In this document: piece by piece, positions 11,736 to 21,985 of the stretch | How the letters are laid out: each line of letters opens with the position of its first letter | Position numbering within the stretch: position 1 is the stretch's first letter | NCBI GenBank assembly: GCA_018857735.1 | Contig: JABMCL010003179.1 | Coordinates: forward strand, 300,001 to 364,000 | DNA from: Alviniconcha marisindica | Lineage: Eukaryota > Mollusca > Gastropoda > Provannidae | Reading direction: 5' to 3' | Length of the DNA stretch: 64,000 bases | Position numbers and translations under genes: made by a program | The notes under the pieces: generated by a model | Seen by the model: the letters and a program-made list of their open reading frames with translations, nothing else | Told to the model about the DNA's origin: nothing | The model's database searches: none

Positions 11736-11952
11736 GGTTGGGACTCAGGTTTTAGGTAGAGGAGAATGAAGAGTTCCCTGCAAAAAAAAGAGGGAAGAGT
11801 TCTCTGCAAAAGAAAATTGACAAAGAGAATTTACAAATTGTGACTGCTGAATCACTGATTCACCGTACACTAAGATAACGCGGAAAACACACACAAAGAT
11901 TCTCCCTTTTTCGTGTGCCTGGTTTAAAGTCAGAATTTTTAAGCACACACGT

Positions 11953-11954
<2 letters not shown>

Positions 11955-12030
<76 letters not shown>
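11955..12030 (+). repeat. (CA)n microsatellite
   Basis: About 76 bp of pure CA just upstream of the receptor exon on the receptor's strand, i.e. in its 5' flank or UTR. Confidence 0.97.
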
Positions 12031-12033
<3 letters not shown>

Positions 12034-12235
12034 TAACAGTTAGGGACAAAGAAAGGCAAGCAAAAAGACAACGCAGAATATAAAATGGCATTATCTGCGT
12101 GCAGAGAGGCGTCATTCTGCCAAATCGACCATTTAACACTTATAAATGTCAATGGTGTAGGAAGGGGGTTGTTTAAAGCGACAGATTACAGAATAACGCA
12201 TGCGGGCTCAGTGTCTGGTGATTTTTTATTTGTTA

Positions 12236-13205
12236 CAGAACACAGATCCGCAACATAGGGACTGTGTAGTTCAGACACAGGTCATAGCATAGGGACTGTG
12301 CAGGTCAGATACAGGCCCACAGCATAGGGATTGTGTAGGTCAGATACGGACCACAGCATAGGGACTGTACACTTTACACACAGGCCCACAGAATAGGGAT
12401 TGTGCAGGCCAGACACGGACCACAGCATAAAGACTGTGTAGTTCAAACACGCACCACAGCAAAGGCACTGTGAAGATCTGACACAGGCCCACAGCATATT
12501 GATTGTGCGGGTCAGACACGGACCACTGCATAAAGACTGTGCAGGTCAGACACGGACCACTGCATAGGGACTGTGCAGGTCAGACACAGGCCCACAGCAT
12601 AGGGACTGTGCAGGTCAGACACACGCCAACGGAATACGGACTGTGCAGGTCAGACACAGGCCCACAGAATACGGACTGTGCAGGTCAGGCACAGGCCAAC
12701 AGAATACGGCCTGTGCAGGTCAGACACACGCCAACAGAATACGGCCTGTGCAGGTCAGACATACGTCAACAGAATACGGACTGTGTAGGTCAGTCACAGG
12801 CCCACAGAATACGGACAGTGTAGGTCAGTCACAGGCCCACAGAATACGGACTGTGTAGGTCAGACACAGGCCCACAGAATACGGCCTGTGCAGGTCAGAC
12901 ACAGGCCAACAGAATATGGACTGTGCAGGTCAGACACTGACAGGCCCACAGAATATGGACTGTGCAGGTCAGACACAGGCCAACAGAATATGGACTGTGT
13001 AGGTCAGACACAGGCCCACAGAATACGGACTGTGCAGGTCAGACACTGACAGGCCCACAGAATATGGACTGTGCAGGTCAGACACAGGCCAACAGAATAT
13101 GGACTGTGTAGGTCAGACACAGGCCAACAGAATATGGACTGTGTAGGTCAGACACAGGCCCACAGAATACGGACTGTGTAGGTCAGACACAGGCCAACAG
13201 TACAG
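12236..13205 (+). repeat. 35-bp minisatellite, about 27 units
   Basis: The unit contains ACTGTGCAGGTCAGACACAG followed by GCCCACAGAATACGG. Two sub-variants are spatially ordered: CATAGGG units at the left and AATACGG/AATATGG units at the right. Two units near 12940 and 13045 carry an extra ACTGAC. Because 35 is not a multiple of 3, all frames stay open and produce spurious repeat ORFs on both strands. Isolated units beyond two LINE insertions (13273-13294 and 13472-13530) show that the array was once longer. Confidence 0.95.
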
Positions 13206-13208
13206 GAC

Positions 13209-13272
13209 AAGTAAGTAAGTAAGTAACTTGGTGTTTTACGCCCAGTCAACCAGTGCGGTTATATCAGGGCGA
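13209..13272 (-). mobile_element. LINE family C 3'-terminus relic inside the minisatellite
   Basis: (AGTA)n, then ACTTGGTGTTTTACGCCCAG, GTCAACC and TATATCAGGGCGAT match, in the same orientation, the 3' end at 63115-63170. Only about 65 bp of the element was inserted or kept. Confidence 0.7.
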
Positions 13273-13294
13273 TCACAGCATAGGGACTGTGCAC

Positions 13295-13471
13295 ATTGTT
13301 CAGGAGCTGTGTGAGAGTCGAGGTGGACGTCCTGGACTGTCCGTCCTAACGAACCTTCTGGTTTCCGTGGACGTAAAGATTTATTGCACCGTGCTTCGGC
13401 ATTGGTCGTAACTTGTCCCTAATATGTCAGCTGACATCTGAGGACATAAAGCATCACTTCATCATCATCTT
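13295..13471 (+). mobile_element. Short LINE/SINE 3'-end insertion with 13-bp TSD
   Basis: AGGGACTGTGCAC occurs at 13282-13294 and 13472-13484, exactly flanking 177 bp that interrupt the 35-bp array. The 3' part (from TGTCCCTAATATGTCAGC, 13413) matches 2265-2320, and it ends in (ATC)n. This is a textbook target-primed insertion, severely 5'-truncated. Confidence 0.88.
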
Positions 13472-13807
13472 AGGGACTGTGCACGTAATACATGGACCTA
13501 CAGCATAGGGGCTGTGTCTTTCAGACATTCCTGCCTTCACAGTTTTGAGAATAGCGTCCAGGCAAATAGTTTGGTTGTATTGGGAAAAGCCTTCACGTGT
13601 TTTTGACATTCTCCCGTGCGGTCATTGTTCAAAGGAAAAACAACGATAACAAAGCATACAAATAACCGGACCAGAGCAAATCTTCAGACCACCAGCCTTG
13701 ATCAAGCCCATAACCTGTTCCCTTAAAACAAACGTCATCGGACAAGAGCAGGTAGGAAATCTTTGCTTTCTGCAAGTTTTGTGTAAAACTGCCGAAATTT
13801 TAGCAGC

Positions 13808-14930
13808 ATGCCAGTTGTAGAATTGTCTATAGCCTTGGAGTCGACTCTGGGGGTCCTGTTCAATGGAAAGCTGCTCAAGTCCTGGAAAATCACTAAGGAA
13901 AACCAAAATGCTGTCGTGGTCATCAGACTGACAGCAGATCACACACCTCTGACCGCCATTGAGCCACAACACGATAGCACTGCCACCGCAGTGTTCCTAC
14001 AGGCGCACACCACCAAGCCAACTGAGGCGGGACAAAAGAAGGGCCGAGGAGTTTCAGCAGAAGAAACTGTCGTCGCTGGAAGAGAACAAGGCGAACACTG
14101 CATGATGCGAACTCTGACACTGGTTTTAACACAGATTTATTTTTGCGAACACCGCCAGTTTCACAAACTGATAAAAATCAGCACACGCCTGTGACACAAC
14201 TGTCAGCACACTTGTTGCACGGGACACTCTAACACACCGTGAAGTAGGTCAGAGCGCTGACAAAGGAATGTTGTTTAACAACGTGAACGCGCTTGTTCGT
14301 TGTTTTGATTTTCAACACACACTGGGATTGACAAGCAAGCAGACTTCACCCCAGAAACACAAGCAAAATCGCCTGAAGAAAATGCCGCTAAAAAGATAGG
14401 ATACAGCTTGGAAAAAGTCATAAAGTGTGTATAACTGATCTCACAACAAAAACTGAGAAACAAGCAAAGGAATCAGACATTTTCCAAGGTTATAAAAGAC
14501 AAAGGAGAACAAGGAAGACTGATACGTGAATTAAACGACATCGTGGTCATTTTTCATCGCGACTTTATCTCCCGTGACTTCAGTGGATCTAAGTGGTTTG
14601 TTAAGCAAGAAGCCGGAAAGACGTATGCAAAAATAGAGAGGGACTGTGAATTTGTGGACACTAACCACTACAAAGACATACTCGCCCTAGCTGAGAAAAT
14701 GCTGAAATCGTCGGTGATGTGTGGCAGTACCCTGGGTAAGTGCATACTGACAATGGAGAAATGTGGCTATACGCTGTTCATGTCCAAAGCGAAATGAACT
14801 ATGGAAAAAATGAACGACTGCAAACGGACTCGAGTATTCGCTTCTTGCGATTCCGCCCAAAACAGACGTGTTTTGGTAACCATCCCACTCTTTCCAAAAT
14901 TGTAATGGGCCAATGGCCTACACAATAAAC
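13808..14930 (+). pseudogene. Degenerate ORF1-like sequence of an unidentified mobile element
   Basis: The plus strand carries a frame with an LKSWKITKENQNAVVVIRLT segment (about 13870-13935). After a frameshift it continues with a basic RRTPPSQLRRDKRRAEEF segment (about 13998-14055). This hydrophobic-strand-then-basic-helix layout resembles gag/ORF1-like proteins repeated in molluscan genomes. That resemblance is a recollection of style, not a named family. Later frames (14543-14797 and 14740-14928) are open but unrecognised. Stops and frameshifts make it non-functional. Confidence 0.35.
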
Positions 14931-15208
14931 CAGTTTCTCTTCCCCCCCCCCCCCAACCCCACCCACCCAACCACGTTTTTGCGTGTGTTACATTTTGTCA
15001 TGGGGGGCCGAGGAATAAGATGATACTTTATTGGAAATCTGCTTTGAAACATACCATCAATGTAACATGTAAATAAACAAAATTCAAATTAAACGTAAGA
15101 TAATTCAATGTAAGACATATACATTTTAAAATGTTTAAACAAATTACAATTATAATTTATAGCTAAAAACAAGTAAATAACAACATAAGATAACATATGC
15201 ACACAAAC

Positions 15209-15222
15209 GCGCGCGCGCGCGA

Positions 15223-15311
<89 letters not shown>

Positions 15312-15359
15312 AGAGAGAGAGAGAGAGTGAAAGAGACTGACTGACTGACTGACTGACTG
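15209..15359 (+). repeat. Compound microsatellite (CG)n-(CA)n-(GA)n-(GACT)n
   Basis: CGCGCG start, CA run 15224-15308, GA run to about 15327, then GACT repeats to 15359. A weaker (GACA)n patch lies at 15470-15505. Confidence 0.95.
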
Positions 15360-15756
15360 AACATTATTACGCAAGGATAAAGGTTTAGGCACGAATGCCT
15401 TTCGGGCAACCTGTTCTTGATACAATTATAACACAACCAAGTCGTACAACAAAACTTAATAATAAAACAGAGACAGAGACAGAGACAGACAGACAGACAG
15501 ACAGCAGACAGAGAGAGGCATGCCTGCGTACATGTACACAGCCACACACGCGCGCGCGCGTCATACTCACATACATACATGAGATACAATAAAAGAAGTT
15601 AATATATTGTCTGAATTAACATTGCATTATAATATGCACACAGAGACTTTGGCTTCACGAGTGACGTTTCTCCAAACAGCATATTCTCGTGCAGATCAAC
15701 ACGTTTCACATCACAAAATGTTCACAGTTCAGACTAAGATTCCACGTAGTGTTCAC

Positions 15757-15759
<3 letters not shown>

Positions 15760-15827
<68 letters not shown>
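15760..15827 (+). repeat. (CA)n microsatellite
   Basis: About 68 bp of pure CA. A short poly-C/CA patch follows at 15919-15938. Confidence 0.95.
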
Positions 15828-15828
<1 letters not shown>

Positions 15829-16231
15829 GCTAATTATCATATCAATAATCGGTTGTATATATATACCCTTCTCGTTATATCAGTTAATCAAATGCATATA
15901 CCCCGCCTCCATTATAACCCCCCCCCCCACACACACACAAAATAGTCATAAACATACATACATACACACATGCACAGCTGCGACTGGCCACTTTTCTGTG
16001 ACTTGATACACATGCACAACAACAGCAACACACTCATGAACACGCATGTACATACACAGTCTGACAGCATGAAAGACCTGCGACAGGCAGTCAATCTGGC
16101 TGTGCGCTCCCGGGGTAGAACACAGATTCTACATGTGCTGGTTTAATTCTATGATCAAGAGTGAAATGAGAGTGTACTTGTAGCGACTGAGTTTGCACTT
16201 TGGGATTCTGTAACGTTTACCTGAGGCAAGC

Positions 16232-16365
16232 AGTTGATATTCTGAGTGAAGGACTGTGTTGCACAAGAGCAGATCTTTTGTGCTTGTCGGACTAGGGTTT
16301 GATATTCTGAGTGAAGGACGTGTGTAGCATCAGAGCAGATTTTATGTGCTAGTGCAAATCTTTTG
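16232..16365 (+). repeat. Two-copy tandem repeat, period about 66 bp
   Basis: TTGATATTCTGAGTGAAGGA occurs at 16234 and 16299, each followed by a diverged GAGCAGAT-TTT-TGTGCT stretch. Confidence 0.8.
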
Positions 16366-16479
16366 TGACTGTTCAAAGATTTCCCGGAGTGAAGGAAAGA
16401 CAGTGCAGTCTACTATTTTTGAGGAAGTGCTTGTGATGTGCAGGAGTTGGTGATTTGGACTGGACTGAGAGGTTTCCAT

Positions 16480-16880
16480 AGAAAGATGCTATCTGATATA
16501 TAATCGCGATTTCAATAGTAGCACGTTAAAACAACAGCAGTATGTTTGTACTAACGCCAAATGCTCCGAGTCGCCGGAGAAAGTAGAGACGCTTCTGGGC
16601 CCAGGAGCACACATCTTCAACATGTACACTCCAGATGAGTTTGCTGTCAATGTGAATACCCAAATACCCGTAGCCTATGACCCAACTTGTTCGATGGTTT
16701 GATTACTGATAACCAATGGCAAGTGCGTGCAAATTGATCTGAGATCAAATATCATTTCTTTAGTTTTCTTGGCGTTTAGTTGAAGGAAGTTGTTAGTTCA
16801 CCATTCTGTGAATCGATTCACCTCGGAAAAGTGGGTGTCAATGTCGCTCTGGGCAAACAACAAAGATCAGTGATATCTAA
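16480..16880 (-). pseudogene. Non-LTR reverse transcriptase fragment
   Basis: The minus strand from about 16870 reads NNFLQLNAKKTKEMIFDLR, then a NQTIEQVGS stretch followed by a diverged YLG-like position, and SKL-W-VHVEDVC-KAQKRL-FLRRLG-like residues scattered over shifted frames. This is the palm-thumb transition of a jockey/CR1/L2-type reverse transcriptase (the NxxKTKEM and KYLG region). At least two frameshifts and one stop are visible, so it is a relic. Its further 3' parts toward 16430 are only faintly recognisable. Confidence 0.6.
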
Positions 16881-16989
16881 GCAACTATTGTCTACTCTGT
16901 TAACAACAGATCTCAGTTTCTCCCGATCTTATGGTATTAGGCTGAAATGTAGAAATAAACAAACAAGTAACTGATTGTTGACTCAAGTG

Positions 16990-17790
16990 ACTCAGTACAA
17001 ATACACCTTAAAAATATGTCTAGCATTTGACGGCGGCCACCAACTTTTCACCGAGACAAACAATCCAACCTATGAAGTGTTGAAGCTGCAGTGCAACAAA
17101 CACCTAGGTCACGCGCAATGTCATTCTGAGTCAGTGACTGAAATGTCTTCTCGGTGTTCATTGGCTGTTTGCCTTTAACTTTATCCAATCACACGAGCTG
17201 TAAGTCAATGTGAACTGCGTGTACGTTTATTGCTATGTCGAAAAATGAATGGCTAATCCGTACGCCACATCGAAAGCAAAAGCACTCTAAAGATTCAGCC
17301 GATGCGGTTAACTCAACCACGGGCAGCGAACCCTAATCCAGCTGGCCTACAGCAAAAAGATAAGATTCGGAGTTTACAGGTTTTCAGAAGTGCGTGGTTT
17401 CGACAAGGACATCCAAACAATAAAGTGCCGTGTTTGCACAGAAGCGACCCGGTTATTCTCCAACAACTGAGCTTACGAAAAACAAATTCGTACTGGGCTC
17501 AATGAATCTTCAGTATTCAGTGCCGACATAAAAAAGCAGTGACCACCAGCATGCTGTACCGGCAAAGCAGGCAGCGCCGAGCTGGTGTGCAGAAATCTCT
17601 GGAGAAAGTTAATATTTTTGTAACAGCACTCTACTCCCAGCTTGCCTTTGTGTTTACATTTGTGCGATCTAATCTCTCTGATTCTCAATTTGATTCTCTC
17701 GTTCATGTTTAAAGGGTCGGCCTGTGGGCCAGGAAATTTGAAACAAAATTATCTTCAAAGTACGTTGTCTGACGACATATATCCTTTGAG
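16990..17790. other. No recognisable gene
   Basis: The short ORFs have no domain or splice support. I see nothing to annotate. Confidence 0.5.
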
Positions 17791-17796
17791 ACCTTG

Positions 17797-17840
17797 TTGC
17801 GGCACGTTTTGTCACCCCTTCGCCAGCAACACTATAATCA
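17797..17840. repeat. Dispersed repeat with GCACGTTTTGTCAC motif
   Basis: GGCACGTTTTGTCACCCCTT is followed by CGCCAGCAACAC. The same motif and flank recur at 24780-24800, and inverted/multiplied copies occur at 24655-24800 and 40360-40460. Confidence 0.6.
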
Positions 17841-18980
17841 GCCTTTCCCTTCCTTCGATGTGTGTGTGTGTGTCGGTGTGTGTCGGTGTTGATGTGCATA
17901 ATTTTGTCCGTAGCAGCGCGCGCGCGCCCGCGTGTTTGTTGCGGTATATTGTGTTCTATTATCCCCTCCTCAATCAGTGCTAAACTGAGATTCTGTATTG
18001 CCTTGAGTAGACTACTAGGCTACTGCTGCCCGTAGCTCTGTGAGCTGTATGAAATATGACTACAGATACAGAGACTGAGTGACAGTGTGGTTTGACTGTG
18101 TGTTGTGGATGTCCCGTATGCATAATATCATTGTTTGATTGAATGGCTGGTATGGTCTGATGAGACAGAAGGTAAACGTGGACTGACTGAGGGTGTGATG
18201 TTTCATTTCATGCAGCGTCTTCTACATTTTGTAGCACATAATATGTGCTTAACATGTTTTCGTTACTATAAAATATTATTTTCCCTGCTACTCTTAGGCC
18301 GCCTAGACCCAGGTGGTCGCACTTCTTTTGCAAACTGTCTTTCCGGACCCCAACCACCTTTGATCCTTCCACCCACAATAAAAACCCGCCGAGAGAGAAA
18401 GAGAAAGGAACATCAACAGCAATCGACAGACGTCACACACATAACAAGAGACAGAAGAACAGAGACCTAAACCTCTTACGGTAACTGACTCACAAGTATT
18501 ATAAGGTGCATAAAATCCTCCAGATGTACATCATTTCTTTGAAATTTCTTGCCAACTGTTGTGGGCTGAAGGGGGAGACGGTCCACTTTGGTCAGTGAGA
18601 GGAGCTGGCTGCCCTCTGTCGTAAAAAGTAAAGGACGGCTACAAAGTCTGGTAATAGGCGAAAGACTGCCCACTTTGCTCTTAAGAGCTGGAAGTCTGCC
18701 CATTCTGGTCTGAAATGAAATGGGGCCCATTAAGGCGTGCAGCAGAGCAAATCAGTGATAACTTTGGGATTCAATTTGCTTTAAACGGAATATTATGCCT
18801 GGTGCTGGGTTTCACGTTTCCAGCTACAGCTTCTGTGAACACTACTTTAGTTGCGTAGAAAAGGAATATCGGGACTTTTGTTTTGTTTTGTTTTGTTTTT
18901 GGTCCGGAGTGGTATAGGTGGGGAGTATCCTACTTTCAAACTCCTGATCTAAATCAGACCATACCGGAATACAATTACTG
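17841..18980. other. No recognisable gene
   Basis: Contains a short GT-rich patch (17860-17890) and a CGCG run (17915-17930). The short ORF at 18476-18730 (-) shows no recognisable domain. Confidence 0.5.
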
Positions 18981-18989
18981 AATAGAAAA

Positions 18990-20500
18990 GATAGAGCACA
19001 TATTTATCAAAAGTAATAATTATGAAATATGTAAAACACTTAGGCCCTGCCATCTTCTTCACTGACCATAACGCTGTCGTAATGGCCAACATCTTGCACT
19101 CTTGCTGTATACATGACATAGACAGGACTCTCTTCGGCAAAATTCTCCACCCCGTACTTGACGATGCTGTGGAAGGTGTCGCCCACAACTACGATGGGCT
19201 TCTTGAGGATCTTGGACATGGCAAACACTTCCATCTCGCTTGGCATTGTTTTGGGACGGGGCATCACACACAGCCTCTCTGCCATTGACTGGTAATATCT
19301 TGCACCCTGCGGTAGGTCAGCATTGATCACATCTAGAGGCAGGGTAGACTATGACTGGAAGTTACTACATATGTACTCAGTGACCTGTGCCCTAAGCTTG
19401 TCAGCAAGGATCTTCTCTCTCATCTTGAGTATGGTGTCCAAGGGAAGATTGTTTCGGTTTCGCAAAGTGTTCTGCAACTGCTGGTTCTGGGAAATTGCTA
19501 CACTTCTGAAGAAACATCTATCGTCCGGGTTTGTGTGAATATATAACCTTGAGTCACGATCTTCGTACAGAATCCAGGTGAGCACATGGACCATCGCCAC
19601 TTCCTGATCCAGGTGGGGTTGGCCTTTCTGTGTCAGACCTAGCAGGCACTGGCACATCTGGATCATCACGAGGTCTTGAAGAACGTGGAGGTAGTGGAGC
19701 TGAGGCAGAAGATGGCCTGGGTCTTCCGGGTCGTGCTGGGCGTGCGGGAACTGGTGGCGGTGCCGAGGACGATGGACTGCGGTCTGTTGAAGAGAATGGC
19801 ACAGGCGGAATCGGATTTGGGGAAGAGACGGTGGAGGGGGGGTTCCAGCAGCATTGCAGCAAAAATTTTGCACCTCGCTCTCCACTTGTTGTCGCACCCG
19901 CTTGTTTGGCACCTTTCTTGGCTATTTCTTTTGGAGGTTTGTGCACTGTGCTCAGTCCTGCTTCGTCGACGTTGTAGATACGTGTAGCATCAATGTCATG
20001 AGCCTCGGCTGTTCTCTCCAAAAGGTCAAAGAAGTGGTGGACATCCACTTTGTTGAACCCTTCTTTGCGGGCTTGAGAAGTTGCTTTTTGGTTGACGTAG
20101 CTTCAATGCTGGATGTCTTGAGAAAACCCACAAACCATGTTTTCCTAGCTGTTTCCTTCTCTTTGTTGAATACATGGGGAGTTTTATTCTGCTCGGCTAC
20201 CTGGAATGCAAGCGAAATTAAGTCTGCGTGTAATGCCGAAGAGGTGCTCCTGCAAAACCAGCACATATTGCACAAGTTTTCTTTCAATGCCATCTGTAAG
20301 CGTACAATGTCTGCCAAAGCTTTTCTTCAGACCACTTGCAAATTTGTTTCGTGACAGGTGTCTCTTAAATGTAGGCTTAGAGACTGCAGGTCTCATTCAA
20401 CCCCTGGTCTCCGTTTCTGAAAGATGTTAGCGCCCTTTCCATCGCCTCTTCACTCCATTGTCCATATTTCCTGAAACAATTTTACATCCATCATTTTGTG
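18990..20500 (-). pseudogene. Broken pogo/Tigger-like transposase running into an OTU protease domain
   Basis: Read from 20500 downward. A psq-type HTH (about 20480-20340) contains YGQWSEEAMERAL and, after a frameshift, KPTFKRHLSRNKFASG. A CENP-B-type HTH (about 20210-20100) contains VFNKEKETA-KTWFVGFL. The start of a DDE_1 domain (20048-19870) contains IYNVDEAG, with the first catalytic Asp, and KGAKQAG, as in pogo/Tigger. The rest of the DDE domain is missing. Instead a Pro/Ser/Arg-rich stretch leads to an OTU-like cysteine protease. Its catalytic Cys lies in DDRCFFRSVA (codon 19514-19516), TMPSEMEVFAMSKILKKPI lies in the middle, and its His lies in VGHYDSV (codon 19082-19084). The OTU part is one open frame broken only by a TAG at 19349-19351, while the transposase part has several frameshifts. 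OTU domains are known in some DNA transposons and retroelements. Whether this is a true transposase-OTU protein or two elements joined by deletion cannot be decided from one copy. Confidence 0.7.
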
Positions 20501-21387
20501 TACTCAAAATTCCATGCTTAAAGTTACTTTCTGGACGGGCTGACACATAGAGATTCTTATCATTTTGGGCTTTTGGGGCAAGGAACATACATGAAATTTA
20601 TCAATTTTTCTAAAACTTTAAACGCAGCCACGACAGTAACGCTAAGCTGACACCAGAGTTTCAGGTAAGTAAATGTATACATTGTACAACCGGGTTTCTA
20701 AATCGTACGACTGGTACAATATGCCCGACACAGAGCGGTACAATACGTGCACGTGCTACCGACGTTACATGAGGACCCATCATTAAAAACTGCCGAATCA
20801 CAGCCAACTAAGGCTGTCGTTTGCGTCTCCAGCTGTGGCTGCGGTATTCAAAAAATGACTTGCATCTTTCAAACTAACGTCTTTTATTTCTAAATAACAC
20901 TTTATTCATTTCAACATTATTACAACCGTGATCATAAACCATGAAAATACTTACTGTTTTCCACGCGGACTCCGATACGCCATTGTGCTTTCCGCCAAAT
21001 GTCCGAAAGGAAGTAAGCTTTCAAAATAACGACCTATCCGACAGCTCCATACAACAGCTTTTCTGAAATCAAAGAGTTACGACTTGCAAGCTGGACTATC
21101 GAAGGACTTATCCTACTTTGCAAACAGAAGTAACTCTGCAAGTACCTATGGATCAACAAAGGTAGCTTGAAAAAGTTAGATCAGGAATAAATGGCCCCAA
21201 AGGTGTTCAGGCTTCGCGGCAATTCAACATAGGCAAGGAAATATCAGCCTTCACAGTAATTACTATACCTGGATCCAAGTAAGTGGATGCAATTTTCTAC
21301 AAAGAATTAATTAGTTAATTAATGCACCGAATATATTTACTTTATGAAGGGAGTACGACTTTCTGTCTCTCCATTTTAAAAAAAGAA
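20501..21387. other. Flank of the pogo-OTU element; no gene seen
   Basis: The 5' flank and possible terminal inverted repeat of the element should lie here. I could not identify a convincing TIR pair or TA duplication by eye. Confidence 0.4.
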
Positions 21388-21872
21388 GCGGGGATAGCTC
21401 AGTGGTTAGAGCGCCGGACTCGTGATTGAAAGGTCGCGGGTTCGAATCCCTGCTGGAGCGGCGGGAGAATTTTCTTCTCCAGGGTCGACTTTCTGAGCTG
21501 ACTCTTATTTCGGTATCCGTTCCACCCACGTGTTACCGCAGTAGCACGTAAAAGATCCCTGTCATTCTGCCAAAAGTGCAGATGGTAGGTTACAGCTAAA
21601 CACGCATACACCTTACGTATGTGGCTTTGCATGAAGTGACATGGTGCATGGTTGTATGGTGTACACAGGACTTGCGCCAAGACGGCTGCAGTTTCATGTG
21701 GCACCAGCCATGCCAGTGCTGTAAGCACACCACTTCGGTGGATATTAATTTTTTTTAAACAACAACAACAAGAAACGCGCTATAAAGCTAGTCACTCATG
21801 TAGAACCACATGCGAGCGCAGTGAGTCTGCTCAAGAGAGCGGAGAATAGCGCTATATAAGCGATCATCAATC
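21388..21872 (+). mobile_element. Full-length tRNA-headed SINE (family S1)
   Basis: The head has a Pol III A box (TAGCTCAGTGGTTAG, from 21395) and B box (GGTTCGAATCC, 21439-21449). A conserved body follows with GACTCTTATTTCGGTATCCG, AAAAGATCCCTGTCATTCTG and TGGTGTACACAGGACTTGCG. The 3' region is CAGTGAGTCTGCTC...GAGAATAGCGCTATATAAGC, ending GATCATCAATC. Related copies are at 42718-43200, 61850-62150 (-) and 24958-25088 (3' half only). At about 485 bp it is long for a SINE. The tRNA-like head lacks a proper pairing acceptor end, so it is not itself a tRNA gene. Confidence 0.88.
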
Positions 21873-21881
21873 AAAACGATT

Positions 21882-21985
21882 AACTACTTGCTTGTTGTTG
21901 TTTTTCTACACTTTGACCTAAAATTAAGAATTAATTATTAAGGTCGAGGTGTAGAAAAAACAAGCAAGTAATTGATTGTTGGGGT
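21882..21985. repeat. Imperfect inverted repeat (about 40-bp arms)
   Basis: ACTACTTGCTTGTTGTTG-TTTTTCTACAC-TTGACCT (21884-21922) is mirrored by AGGTCGAGGTGTAGAAAAAA and CAAGCAAGTAATTGATT (21940-21979), with an AT-rich loop. Half-arms recur at 7853-7905 and 16945-16978, so this is probably a small foldback or MITE-like element. Confidence 0.65.

Noticed and set aside
12282..12858. Repeat proteins (VRHRPTEYGLC-type) on both strands
   Set aside because: The 35-bp array keeps several frames open on both strands; there is no start, splice or domain support.
12236..13205. CRISPR array
   Set aside because: The 35-bp units are contiguous with no unique spacers, and the genome is clearly metazoan.
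19630..20354. Plus-strand ORFs over the pogo-OTU region
   Set aside because: They are antisense to the transposase/OTU frames, which alone carry recognisable motifs.
21388..21460. Functional tRNA gene
   Set aside because: The A and B boxes are good, but the acceptor stem does not pair, and the same head begins dispersed copies with a shared 400-bp body: a SINE.
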